Part shown: piece by piece, positions 32,235 through 44,272 of the stretch
How the letters are laid out: each line of letters begins with the position of its first letter
How positions within the stretch are numbered: the first letter of the stretch is position 1
Assembly (NCBI GenBank): GCA_023678885.1
Contig: CM042997.1
Coordinates: forward strand, 25,922,064-25,986,063
DNA: 64,000 bases
Direction: 5' to 3'
Origin: Pogostemon cablin
Taxonomy: Eukaryota > Streptophyta > Magnoliopsida > Lamiales > Lamiaceae
Made by a program: the position numbers and the translations under genes
Notes under the pieces: generated by a model
Databases searched by the model: none
Told to the model about the DNA's origin: nothing
The model's input: only the letters and a program-made list of their open reading frames with translations

Positions 32235-33227
32235 ATGTCGCAGAATACTCAACATGAATTCCTTAACAGTTTGCTCACCCAGGCGGCGCTGCCGTATGCG
32301 GAGGAGACGAAGTGGGATATTAGGCAGCACCTGTTGCGCCTCGCCGAAACCCACCCTTCTCTGTGGCCGAAGACCGCCGTCTTCACCCACAACGACGGCC
32401 GCGCCGTCAATCTCCTCCAAGCAGACGGTACTGTTCCGATGACCTTTCAAGGAGCCAGCTACAATATCCCCGTTGTTATATGGCTAACGGAGGCGTACCC
32501 TCTCCAAGCGCCGCTGGTCTACCTGAACCCCACGCGCGAAATGACGATCAAACGCCACCACCCCTTCGCCTCCCCCGACGGCGTCGTTTCTGTACCCTAT
32601 ATTGGTTCCTGGATCTTCCCGTCCTCCAATTTGGTCGAATTGGCTAGGGATTTGAGTCTCTGTTTCGCTCGCGATCCGCCATTGTATTCCCAAATTAAAC
32701 CTCCAAATCCTAATTGCCCTAATCCTAGTGGAATTATTGATGAAAGAATTGAATTATTGAATAAAAACTTAGTGGAGAATTTGTATGGAGATATTATGGA
32801 AGGGGAAATTGAGGGTTTATTGATTGCGCAATCAGAATTGAGAAATCGAGACAGAGAATTGAGGAAAGGATTGAGGGAGATGGTGGATGAGAAGGAAGCA
32901 TTGGAGCAACAGCTTCAGATAGTGTTGATGAACATGGACATTTTAGAAGGATGGATTAGAGAGAACGAGACGAAACAGGGAATTGAGAGTGTGGATGAAG
33001 CATTTGAGGTTTGTGATGGAATATCAGAAGAAATGTCGGATTGTGCAGCTTCAGACATGGCTGTGGAAGATACTCTGTATGCATTGGATAAAGCTGTGCA
33101 GGAAGGAGCTATACCTTTCGATCAGTACATGAAGTGTGTACGGCTTTTGTGTCGTGATCAGTTCGTCCATCGAGATAAAACCAACGTTGTACGAATGCAG
33201 GCGAGTATGCCTTCCATGGCGTCGTGA
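32235..33227 (+). CDS. ELC: ELC/VPS23-like ESCRT-I subunit (TSG101 homologue)
   Basis: A single-exon gene of 330 residues, start M-S-Q-N-T-Q at 32235. The frame stays open upstream but without homology. Residues about 20-150 form the UEV domain, a ubiquitin E2 fold lacking the catalytic cysteine. It contains V-F-T-H-N-D-G, an L-L-Q-A-D-G-T-V-P segment, the P-V-V-I-W-L motif and a P-Y-I-G-S-W strand. After a short Pro/Asn-rich link, residues about 185-260 are predicted coiled coil (E/L/R rich). The C-terminal 70 residues fit the steadiness box: D-T-L-Y-A-L-D-K-A-V, then I-P-F-D-Q-Y-M-K and R-L-L-C-R-D-Q-F. In Arabidopsis ELC binds ubiquitinated cargo at endosomes as part of ESCRT-I for vacuolar sorting, and affects cell division. 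Lack of introns is usual for this family. Confidence 0.94.
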   Translation: MSQNTQHEFLNSLLTQAALPYAEETKWDIRQHLLRLAETHPSLWPKTAVFTHNDGRAVNLLQADGTVPMTFQGASYNIPVVIWLTEAYPLQAPLVYLNPTREMTIKRHHPFASPDGVVSVPYIGSWIFPSSNLVELARDLSLCFARDPPLYSQIKPPNPNCPNPSGIIDERIELLNKNLVENLYGDIMEGEIEGLLIAQSELRNRDRELRKGLREMVDEKEALEQQLQIVLMNMDILEGWIRENETKQGIESVDEAFEVCDGISEEMSDCAASDMAVEDTLYALDKAVQEGAIPFDQYMKCVRLLCRDQFVHRDKTNVVRMQASMPSMAS

Positions 33228-34411
33228 TTTTTGTTTCAGAGAGAATTACTACTTAGTGTTCTATTCTGCATTTGTTCTTCTGATTCATTAATCTTCATAC
33301 TTCACTTTCTTATGCAGTTTATACATCACTTTAGTGGCTACTATTTACTTTATCAATTGTTTAGTTGAAGATGATCAATAATGAAGCTTGAAAATTCATG
33401 CTGTCTTTTCGAAATTGATTTTATTAACACAACCATGTAAATCTTTTGTTTTTTATTTCCTAATTTATTAAAAATTCATCCTCTTCTCTCTCTTTTTTTT
33501 TTTTTTGGTATTGAAATTATTAAGAACTGTCATAATTTATCAGTATCCAAAATATATACTGCCACGTTTAATTACACCATTACCAAGTTTAAGAAAATAA
33601 TCAACTTTATTGACCCTAAACCCTAAAAGGCTAAAACCTTCCTTAATCCAAGTGGGGAAAAAAAAATGAAGTTTTTTTAGATGAAAGGGAGTAATTTATT
33701 TATTCAAACAAATCCCATTTTCTCATAGTCTTAATTACCAAAATTTAATGGGCAAATCAAATGGCATCGTTTAAAACGACCATTGTTGGTCCACCATCTT
33801 TTTAGTGCTAATTCGGCCAACCTGTGCGTTGAAACCTAGGTAATTTGATCCTTATAACATTGTATTAGTAACAATTATATTATACCATAATAATTACTAT
33901 AATAATGCCAAATACAAAATTCTGAAATCGAGAAAATATTGAAAAATATTTTAAGCTATCATAGTTGTCAAAGAATGCAAATATGACAAGTCTCACTTTC
34001 ATGACCTTGTCAAATAGTTACACTATACTACTACTCATTTGTGACTAATAGTCTAATACAACTTAATTGATTTAAAATAAAAAATAAAAAAAGCGTAGAT
34101 AATTTTTATTTTTAAAAAAAAAAAAAAAAAACTTGTAATCTCTTATCATCATTATTCACGCTTAACATGAAGAAATGTTAATTAGAAAATTTAAACTTAA
34201 TATTTTTTTTATCTTTTAAGTTCACATGCTCCACCAACTCGAACATATCTAGAAGTTTTCGTTTCCTTTATTTAGAATCATGTCACCCTCAAAAGCCAAA
34301 AACTTGTACATCAAATAAGAAGATGACAAATTAAACAGAGCTAAAAACAGGAAAATAACAACTAGTAATGGGCATCTCCAAATCATCAAATTCATAGATT
34401 CCAACATGAAC
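33228..34411. other. Intergenic DNA between ELC and the dioxygenase
   Basis: The ELC 3' untranslated region is probably in the first 200 bases. The rest is AT-rich with long A- and T-runs. No gene or clear transposon seen. Confidence 0.45.
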
Positions 34412-34419
34412 TATATAAA
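34412..34419 (+). promoter_or_regulatory. TATA box of the dioxygenase gene
   Basis: TATATAAA, 39 bases before the start codon. If used, the leader would be only 10-20 bases long, unusually short for a plant gene. Confidence 0.5.
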
Positions 34420-34457
34420 TGCACAATACTTAGGATGAACCTTAGTAGTTTGTGAAC

Positions 34458-35799
34458 ATGGGAGCTGTGCAAGAAGATGAAGGATTGGGCTATGGAAGTT
34501 CTTTACCTGTTCCTAGTGTTCAAGAAATAGTTCGTAACGACGATAAAAACATACCCGAAAGATACGTTAAGCATGTTGAAGATAGGCCTAAAACTAGTGA
34601 TATGAGCTGCATTTCAGAGGACATTCCAACTATAGATCTCTCTGTTCTTGCTGATGGAGACGAGGACGAACGAAGAAAGCTAGACGCTGCTTGCCAAGAA
34701 TGGGGATTCTTTCAGGTAATATTTGATTCTTTCAATAAAAATGGCATCAAATGATGATCCTTCTTATCATGCATGCAGATCATTAACCATGGAGCAGATG
34801 GTGTGTTAGCCAAGATGAAAGCTGCTGTAGCTAATTTCTTCGATCTACCTCTGGTGGAAAAGAAGAAGTATGCCATGGCGTCGAATGATATTCAAGGATA
34901 CGGACAAGGGTACGTGGTGTCTGAGGATCAAAAGCTCGACTGGAATGATCTTATTTTCCTGATGACACTGCCAGTTGAGTTCAGAAATATGAAGTATTGG
35001 CCTCTCACAATACCCGGTTTTAGGTACTTGAGATGTATATTATCTGATATACGAGCTTGAGTTTTCAAACGAGGTAGTCGGTTAACATGGTATCAGAATC
35101 ATGACCAAATAAAGAGTACCGTTTTCTTGAATTGCAGGGAGGCAGTTGAAGATTATGCAACAGAACTACAGAGGGTAGGCGATGAGATCTTCGCGAATCT
35201 GTCTATGTTGATGGGGGGTGGAACGAGACGTTCTCAAACGAATGCATGGAGACAGGAGGCAAGGCATAAGGATGAACTACTATCCAAGGTGTGCTAGACC
35301 AGATTTAGTCCTTGGAGTGAGCCCACATTCGGATTGCAGCTCGATAACTTTTCTTCTACAAGACGATGAGATCACAGCGCTCCAGATTAAGCACGAGGGG
35401 CTGTGGGTGCCCGTGAAGCCAATCCCAAATGCTATAGTTGTCAACATTGGTGATGTTATGGAGGTGCATATTGCATTGTTAGTCGACTCACTTTCTTCTC
35501 TTATTCTCGTTTCACAGGCCTCGTTTTTCTTGGTTCTCCTGTAGGCATGGAGCAACGGGAGGTACAAGAGCATCGAGCACAGAGCTATTACAGATGTGGG
35601 CAAATCAAGAATTTCTGTTGCTGCGTTCGTGATTCCAGGGAACGATGTCGAGTTGAACCCAATTGAGACGATGGTGGACGACGACCTCCATCCGAGGAAG
35701 TTCAAGAATGGGGTCAAGTATGTTGAGTACCTTAGGTACACATTAGCCAAGAAAATGGAAGGAAAATTAGCCAACATTGAACACCTCAAGCTTAGATAG
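34458..35799 (+). CDS. 2-oxoglutarate/Fe(II) dioxygenase, SRG1-like, frameshifted
   Basis: Four exons: 34458-34715, 34779-35023, 35138-35463, 35545-35799. They give about 360 residues if one base is ignored. N-terminal DIOX_N domain: I-P-T-I-D-L-S, then C-Q-E-W-G-F-F-Q and I-I-N-H-G. The C-terminal catalytic core has the iron ligands H-x-D in S-P-H-S-D (codons at 35326-35334) and the distal His in S-I-E-H-R. The 2-oxoglutarate anchor R-x-S is in K-S-R-I-S. In exon 3 a run of six G (35213-35218) shifts the frame just after the L-S-M-L-M-G segment; five G would keep it open. Relatives include SRG1 and benzylisoquinoline O-demethylases, and the substrate cannot be told. Either a sequencing error or a fresh null allele; the rest is intact, with no other stop. 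Confidence 0.88.
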
Positions 35800-36414
35800 A
35801 TCACTGATATTGTAATATTCATGATTCCTGTATTCACTTCCCCTGTTTTCTTATCTTCAATAATTTACTTTCAAAATAAAATTGTTATATGTAATACAAA
35901 CTCAGTTTTTATCTCTCCGTCCCAAAAGATCGTTCACCTTTTCCTTCTCCTTGGACGGAGGGAGTGTTTTTTTTTATCAAATGATAAATTTTGATCTGTA
36001 AATAACTCAATATGATATTGACAGCAGAATCAAAGTAATGTGAAAAAAGGTTTAATTTAGACAATAAATGAAAAACTGAATCCGTACATGTACCTATATT
36101 GGGCTCTTCCTAGGATGATACTACAGGCTCTGCACATGGCAACGAGTATAACTCTTTCCTCGACTCGAATTTTTACACGCTCATCACGCTAACCCTATCT
36201 CCTCAAGGGGCCATCAGGTATGTTTACCATCAGAGCCTCATTAGGTATATATCCATAAAACTAAGAATGTACAACTTAAAAAGATACAACCAGCATGATT
36301 TATTCTAAACATTTCTTTCCATTTGAAAAACAACAGAAAGTCACATAGCTGGGCATTGAAAACACACTGCTCATGCTATTTTCAGTTAGCTGTACAAGTT
36401 TCTCCCCATTCGGT
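35800..36414. other. Region between converging genes, with a MITE stub
   Basis: It holds the 3' ends of the dioxygenase and Pumilio genes, which converge. A 52-bp hairpin made of two facing Stowaway TIRs lies at 35913-35964 (CTCTCCGTCCCAAAAG to CTTGGACGGAGGGAG). Its interior has been lost. Confidence 0.6.
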
Positions 36415-39400
36415 TTAGGCAGCAGACGAAGAAGAAAGGATACTGATCCTCCTTTCTGCAAGACATTAAATAACTCATGAGCCAAACATGGTATAAAACA
36501 TGAGCATAATGAAATGAAATATAGTATTCTACAATATACAAAAAAACAACAGCTTTGAGGCCTGAGGGTAGGGCGGGGGGAACAGAACGGAATATTGTTG
36601 AACAATTTTAGTAAGATCAGGAAAGAATACCTCCAGCAGCCACGAGTTTCTCTACACGTGCAACAATATGCTTCCCATATGTATACTTCTTGAGAGCATT
36701 TAGATGAACCTTTATTCGGTTAAGTAATAGTTCAAGTTGCTGATCGTCACATGTCTCCAGCACTTTCTGTACAACGTAGTTTGCAAACTGATCTTTCATC
36801 ATTACCTGACTCAAAATACATAGAAAGTCGAGTCAAAAGGTATCAAATATGAATTCTGAATGCAAGATTGGTCTTGAAACCATCTGGAGAGCATAAATGA
36901 TACGAAATTGAAGAGGGTGGAACCAAACAATCTTGATTAGATACGAGAGTAGAAATTTGTTTTAGTGAAAAATACCTTGACTTATGCTAGAGAAAGCTCT
37001 AAATATGCCATCTATCTACTAACCTGGAGAGGCTCGTTTTCATCAGTGCTACCAAGCATCTCATGCACAAGAGCCTTGCGTTCTTCAGGCGTACCAAAAG
37101 ATAAGCATTTCTCTATGACATTGGAAGCAAACTTCTGCTGACTCATCTCTACAATCTTCCCAGTTAATTGGCCAATTATAGTGGTTCTCTCATGAGGCTT
37201 TCCATGTTCCAGTACATGCTATCATGTTAGAGGGGCGTTAGTGACAGATCAAAGGTGGCACAGGCTCTATAAAATGAAATAGAGGGTAAATAAAGGTATA
37301 GGTGCACATCAGGTAATAAAATTAAAAAAAAAAACATCCTGACAACAATTGGAAATGCAAAATCATTCAAATTGAGTTTAGATTTCAGCAATCACTTCTG
37401 AACTATGTCAACGGTGATTGCATAGTTGTAACAAAATTCAAATCCTGGAATTCATATATTTATTACAATTGATGACATTTAGTTTAGTTTAAATTTTTGC
37501 AACAGTAACCAGTACAATTTTTATTTTTTTTCATTTGTCCCTATAAAATGGGCAAATTAACATCATTCATATAAAATTAACATTTCTTAATTTTTGGATA
37601 TATCATTTACAGCTTTACTCCAGAAATAGTAAAAACTAAAACTAATAGGAAACCAATTGATTAAAAGAAGAAAAAAAAAAAAACAACAACAACAATAATA
37701 ATTCTGTTGATAATGAGCAACATACATATTCATATGGACCAAGTAGAAGGCAAAGGAAGGATTTTCTTTTAATCACATTCAATCATACCGAACAGTCCCT
37801 AAATCTTCTCCCCATTAGGTTGAGTTATAGAGCTAAATACAACAAAACAAACGCAACTTCAATTAAAACCAACACCTTCCTCAAGCATAAGTGCATAGCA
37901 CACTTGAAGCTCGTGTCACAACATCGCATATTTCAAAGAAACTCTTACATGATGCTCAAAGAGTTGTTGCTGACCTGAATGACGTAGTTTCCATATTGAT
38001 CTTGAGTCAACATGCTAACAGATTGAAAAATTTCAGTCATCACTATGCTCTGAGTTTTGGGGTCACGGCAATGTTCTAGAACTCTCTGCCACAGAAAGCA
38101 AAGTATAAGAATTGCGACTATAGCCATTATCCACAATTAATATTTCAACTTTCAAGAGATGGGAGGTAAATGCTCGACCTGTATCACTCTACAACCATAG
38201 GGATGAGTAGATAACGTAACTACTTGATCATAAAATGTAGTAATAATAAACTGAATGGCGGATTCAGGAACACACTCAATACACTTTTGAATGACATGAT
38301 TCCCATTCTGATCACGTACACAGCGCATCACTTGGCCTTCAAGCTCTTTAACCATTTGAGTCTGCTGTTCGAGTTGAATAACTTCTAATGCCTGAATATT
38401 CAAAAGAAAACACAGCACAAGTATTATAGATGCTAAGAGCCTACAATTATTACATAGCCAAAAATATCCAAAACAGGATGAAATAGCAAACAAGAAAAGG
38501 AAAAAAAAATCATAATCGAACATAAATCAACAGTATTGCACTGAATATTGGGCTAATAACCAAACATATGAACTAGATTATGTTTAGATGAGATAACTGG
38601 ATATAAGTCATATAAAGAAATAATTTGTGAGTCCGCTAGCTTAACTGGAAAATCAGCTGACTACCATAGAATCAGAAAATGGACATAATGGTTGAGAAGC
38701 ATATTAACGACTCTCAAGTGTTATATGTACTCAAATAAGTTATGTAAATGTCTATTCAGGTACAGAAAAGAGCATTCAAATAATCAGGGCAACAAATATT
38801 GCTGCTGGTTAAAGTATAGTTCTAGCACAATTTCATCAACTATCAAATTACCTTCTGGATAACTCGGCAGCCATACATTTGGAGGCTAAGGGTCAGGACG
38901 TGCCCGTTAAGCTGCTCAGCCAGCTGTTTAATCTGGGAAGGACTTCCATGTTCAAAGAACTGAAAATAGAAAGCAGAAGGGAAAAGTATCAGATATAATG
39001 AAGTACTTGCATAACATACAAAGATGGAAGAACAAATCAAATAAGCTTAAGAGAAAATAAGAACACAACATATGAGCATATGTAATTACCTTTTGGATCA
39101 CATAGTTACCAAACACATCTGTCATGAGGGAAAGAGCCTGGGGCATAATTTCGAGATAAACCATTTCCTTCTCTTGTGCACTAGCAGTTTCAAGCTTTTG
39201 TTGAATAAATCGACTTCCATACTGGTCAGCACTGTTCAGGAAATTGTTGCAATGAGCTTGTAAATTTCTGCTTCCCATAGTAATATATGAAAACAAAATG
39301 TAGAGAGGAAAGTGTACCTGAATTCAACAACATGACCAGCAATTTCTGCAAGCTCAAAACACCTAGTCTTGTTTCCCTTAAACTCATCCAACAAAGAAGC

Positions 39401-42231
39401 CGGAAAACTTTCGTCCAAATTACAGCCAGTTTGTGAAGGCCATGGTCCCATAAAATTACCAGCTATGTCCCTTAGACTTGAAGGAAAACGCATGATCTGA
39501 TCCACATTCCTGACAGGGCCACCAGATGCAATGGGGGAGTTTGGGAACATAGAGGCCCCAACTGGACTTCCAGGGTAAGGAAAACCAAGTCCAAAAGCAG
39601 AATTTCCATGGTATCCATTACTCAAAGTATTAGATTTTCCATAACCAAGACCATACTGCGGCTTATGAAGCAAAGCTTCAAAGTATGCTTTCTGAAGGGC
39701 AAGAAATTCTAATGGAGCATTTTCTACTGACTCTCCATGAATTCTCTGATCATTGAGAGCTGCAGCAGAGTATCCATTTGATAGTTGATATTGGAGATAA
39801 GATGGATCTGAAAGTGCCATTGGAAAAGCATCTCCTGAGCTATGATTTCCAAGCCTAGCAAAGTTTTCTAGTTCAGCTGCCATAGCCAATGAATTTGGAC
39901 CAAATGCCGAGCCTCCATGGAAGGCTCTTGCATCAAGGCCAGATACCCCAAGTGCTGCCCCTGGACTGCCATTCTCAACCAAAGGTGGGATATTACCAAT
40001 ACCCATTTGATTGCCCAGCATTAATGGTGATGCAGGGAATCCACCTAATCCATAGCTTGGTAAGGATGAAGTTGGACTAGAAATATTACGATACTGGGAT
40101 GGTGAGCTTCCTCGACTGTTCAAAGTAGGGGTAGATGGCCCTTTGAAGTTCTCATTCAAATATGGATTTTGTTTGAGGGACATTTTGTTCCCTTGCAGGC
40201 GGAAGAGCTCGTGTTGGGTATCAACTTCATCCTGCATTTGAGGTGCTGGATACTTCCTTTCATCCATCAGGCTTCCAGATGAAAGGCTCAAGCCTGACAA
40301 AGAAGCCATGAGATCTGAGGACTCCACCATGTCAGGTGAAACTTCTTCATATAAGTTTGGAAGGCTTAAATTTCTCCTATCCAATGAACTCACTCTAGCA
40401 ACGTTTAGTGCAGAAATGTTAGGATTAGCAGATCTAACAACTTGAGGATCAGGAGTACTATTTCTCGGCAATGAAGCACCTATAACTTGAGGCACTGATG
40501 ACTTGCTGCTTTGGGGTGAGGAGACGCCTTGCATATTTGTGCCAGAATGTACTGCCCCCAATGATGCCAACTCATGATGGAGAGAAGCACGTGATTCGGA
40601 GGACTCAGTGTCTTCAAATGCGCGGCCAGCCAAGCGAGAGGGATGTCCAGAAACAGGTACTTCATCCTGCATCAGATTCACAAGTCATAACTCTAGCCTC
40701 AAAAGCTACACAAACAACAGTTTTAAAACCAACAACACAATTATTGATGTAGTTATATATCCATAGGCATATAAGCAAGCAGATAAAAGGCCTAAAATTC
40801 AACTGCAAACATTTATAACAACTGCACAGAACAACATTTGAAACCTAAGTACATCTGCTTAGCATACTGCACAGCACAACAAAATGAGAAATAAGAAGGC
40901 CAAGAAAGACTAAACATTCTGAAAGTTTCTGCTGGACACATTTCACAACCAAAACGCATTGACAGCTCACAGAATCATATTTAAGTTCTTAGTTTTAATA
41001 TTTCAGCTAGCGGTGTAAGGAGTTAGAACACAGAAACAGAATATTATGAGTGATATCATTTGATTTGTTAAATGGGCAGACAAAGGTCGCAAAATTAAAA
41101 AATGTATCTATATATTTTTAAAAATAAGGGCAATGCACAAAGAGAAGGAAACTTTTATGAACTGCTTCTCTGCAACTTTTCCATACACACTTAGATAAGT
41201 AAGAGTAACCACACCACCAATCAGCAGAGAGTCACAGCTTAGCTAACATGTATGACATCAAATGCAAAAAGAATATGTCATTTCTCTTTTGTTCAGATAC
41301 AATAAAATAGCAGAATAATCATGAACTGAAGCTGATAAACAATGTTTACTTCACAACAAGAAATTACTTCACTCTATTAACAGGTATGCTTCAGAAAACC
41401 TGAGATCATCCACAAATGCATGCACTTTGCCAGAGTATGAAACATTCTCAAGAATGAAAACCACAGTACATTCTAGCAATGATAAGCATCAGATATGCAT
41501 AAAAAGAGATAAACAGCAAAAGTCTACACCATTATAACAATTACATGGCTCTTCAAACAAACAGGCAATCAAGAACAAACACGTCTATAAAAATTCAATA
41601 TTATTTCAAACAACTGACCAAAAAAGAAACACTTTTCCACTGCTACCTGAATGATATCTGCAATGCTCTTCTGCTGACTCCCCAAACCCAACCCTGGAAA
41701 TCCAATCAACCCATCACAACTCCATTCATTACCCTGCTCTTTTGAACCACCAAAGCCCGGCTGCATGGAAAAGAGAGACTCCCCTCCACCACCAGCGCCT
41801 CCACCATTACCAGAACCAGTCTGATTCACTCTCCACCTATCCCCAACAGCCAAGCTCCCTCGGGGCCCACTTGGGCCCTGCAGATGCCGTGCTGAAGGCC
41901 TATCCAGAGGAGGGGGAAGACGCGGGTTAAGGTTCACATTCTGGTAGTAGTAAAAAGTGTAAGCTGGATCAGACCTAAGCTCCTCTTCAGTAACACCACC
42001 ACCGCCATTGCCGTCGTAGAAGCTGGGGCCTAAAGATCCCTGCACAAAAGGCGGAGCAGAGCCACTGCGAAGAAGGCTGAGCTCTCTCTCTCTCTCACTC
42101 GTCTCAAGCGCAGTTGCTCTTTCTCTCATCAGCCTCCCAAGCTCCTCGTTGTAATCATTGCTACTACCCCTTGCGAGGATAGATCGCACCCCCATTTCCG
42201 GCATCATCTCCGAGTAGCTATCAGTAATCAT
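36415..42231 (-). CDS. PUM: Pumilio RNA-binding protein (APUM1/2 type)
   Basis: Nine exons on the minus strand: 42231-41647, 40666-39318, 39231-39090, 38959-38852, 38391-38179, 38085-37975, 37218-37024, 36805-36631, 36455-36415. Every junction is GT-AG and in frame, giving 972 residues. The N-terminal two-thirds is low-complexity, Ser/Gly/Pro/Asn-rich, with the NABP-like region. The C-terminal Pumilio homology domain has eight repeats. Their base-reading residues, in order, are SR-Q, NY-Q, CR-Q, NH-Q, CR-Q, NY-Q, SN-E, NY-Q. Pumilio proteins bind 3' untranslated regions in the cytoplasm and promote decay or repress translation. The protein ends R-R-I-S-I-L-S-S-S-S-A-A in a 41-base last exon. 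The start (M-I-T-D-S-Y-S-E-M) matches the family. Length equals that of Arabidopsis APUM2 as I remember it. Confidence 0.96.
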
Positions 42232-42856
42232 GGCGTACACAAATGTGCATATAATCCAGAAACAGAAAAACCCCACCAAGAATTACTCAAGAAAATTAGA
42301 CCCCTAAGGGAAATATTATTAGATGAATCATAAAACCCCAATCTTTATTTATAATTCATTTGGACAGCATTTTAAGAAAATAAAAAATAAAAATAGAAGC
42401 AATCTTGTTGTTTGTGATTGGATTGAGTTTATCTCGTTGAGAAAAAGAATGGTAAGTATCGTTGAGAGTAGGGATCAGAGTGAGAAGTGGAAGTGAAGTA
42501 GTTATTATAGGATATAGTGAGAGAGGGTTTTAGAGAGAGGGGGGAGGAGCGAAGGCGGAGAGAGTGGAGTGATAAGCATGAATGTGGAAGAAAATGGACC
42601 GTACGATCAGATTATAAACGGCCAAGATCAATAGTTTGAAGTGAGGAGTGATTCTTTGTATTACCCTACTGTTTTACTGCTACAACTTGCTAGGGTTTCT
42701 ATATCTGGATTGCTTAAATTTTTGGATTTCTGCTTATAATATAATAATAAATTTTCTCGGCATCTATTTTTGGTTTTTAAAATCCATACATGTTTTCAAA
42801 ATATTATGCTAGTTTTGGATGAGATCATTTTAAAATTACTCCATTTTACGTAATTA
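42232..42856 (-). promoter_or_regulatory. 5' leader and promoter region of PUM
   Basis: On the plus strand, about 42480-42560 is rich in GA and GGGAG words, so the transcribed strand has a CT-rich leader typical of plant housekeeping promoters. No TATA box is clear. Transcription starts may be dispersed. Confidence 0.35.
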
Positions 42857-43082
42857 CTCTCTCTCTCCGCCACAAAGGTGGACATTTGCTTTTTGTACGT
42901 GGATTAAGGAGTATTATTATTTAAGGTGTAGTTGGTAGTTATATTAGTGGGGTATATGAGTCCCATAAATTTATTATATTAGTGATGTGTGTGGGTCTCA
43001 TGTGTTTAAAAAGGGAAATGTGGACCTTTGGTGCGGACGCCCAAAATGGCAAAATGTGAACCTTTTGGGCGAACGGAAGGAG
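42857..43082. mobile_element. Stowaway-like MITE, 226-bp subfamily
   Basis: It begins CTCTCTCTCTCCGCCAC after TA (42855-42856) and ends GGGCGAACGGAAGGAG before TA (43083-43084). It has the same length and interior words as 5543-5768 and 24388-24613. It sits about 630 bp upstream of the PUM start. Confidence 0.78.
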
Positions 43083-43744
43083 TAGTTATTTTCATTTGTA
43101 TACAAATATTTTTTTTCATTTAAATATTATTACATTTCATTTATATTATTACTTGTGAATGAAATAATTCTTTATGAATATATTATTACTTTTTATGAAT
43201 TGAGTATCACTTTTAATTAAAATATTATCCGTCTCACATGATAAATTTAGTGAAACTATTTCAAACAAGTATTTGCCTTCTAATATAGTATATACCTACA
43301 AATCATAGTAAAATTAGATAGTTTTATTAAATCTAAATGAATGTTTGTCTAAGAGAGTTTTAAGTAGTGTAATTTTAGTAAATTGCAAATAAGTCATAAA
43401 CCATCTCCTCTATATCGTTTCAATCTTTATTATTTTCAATTTAAATGTTTCATTTTAATCTTTATATTTTCATTTTTAGTAGTAGATAAATTACACGTGA
43501 AACAATTAATGTATCTTTATGGGATTCAAACACAACATTAATAAAAGGTGTTATAAATCATAAATTCGATTTACAATAGACTAATTAATCTTAAAATACT
43601 ACTTAGTACTCCTATTTATCTAAAATTAAATCAAACTTTTTTACACTAGAGTAATATTTTCTACAATTTCATGAGATCAACGATCCTAAATTATCACCTT
43701 ATCCTCTAACAAAACCTTGTACACATCATTCATCTCCAAATATC
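43083..43744. other. AT-rich intergenic DNA
   Basis: No gene or clear element seen. Confidence 0.5.
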
Positions 43745-44272
43745 TATCACTCAAAACGCCTTATTTAATTTGGATATCATTGTACCTAAATAATTTAAAT
43801 TATCAAAATAAATTAATCTTCACCATCAAATAAAATAAAAAAATTAAAATAAATTTAATAACTACGTATTACACCTTAAATTTTGACATCATAAACTAAT
43901 GCACCAAGTGCATCTCAAAATATCACTCAAACCACCTTGTTTAATTTGGAAATCGATGTACCTAAATAATTTAAATTATCAAAATAAATTAATCATCACC
44001 ATCAAATAAAATAAAATAATTAAAAATAAATTTAATAACTACTTATTACACCTTAAATTTTACCTTATAAACTAATGCACCAAGTGCATCTCAAAATATC
44101 ACTCAAACCACCTTGTTTAGTTTGGATACCGATGTACCTAAATAATTTAAATTATCAAAATAAATTAATCCTCACCATCCAATAAAATAAAATAATAAAA
44201 AATAAATTCAATAATTACTCATTACACCTTAAATTTTACCTTATAAACTAATGCACCAAGTGCATCTCAAAA
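43745..44272. repeat. Tandem array, three copies of 176 bp
   Basis: Copies start at 43745, 43921 and 44097 with TATCACTCAAA. Spacing is exactly 176 both times. Each ends in AATGCACCAAGTGCATCTC, which contains the palindrome GCACNNNGTGC. Copies 2 and 3 are closer to each other than to copy 1. No coding role. Confidence 0.92.
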
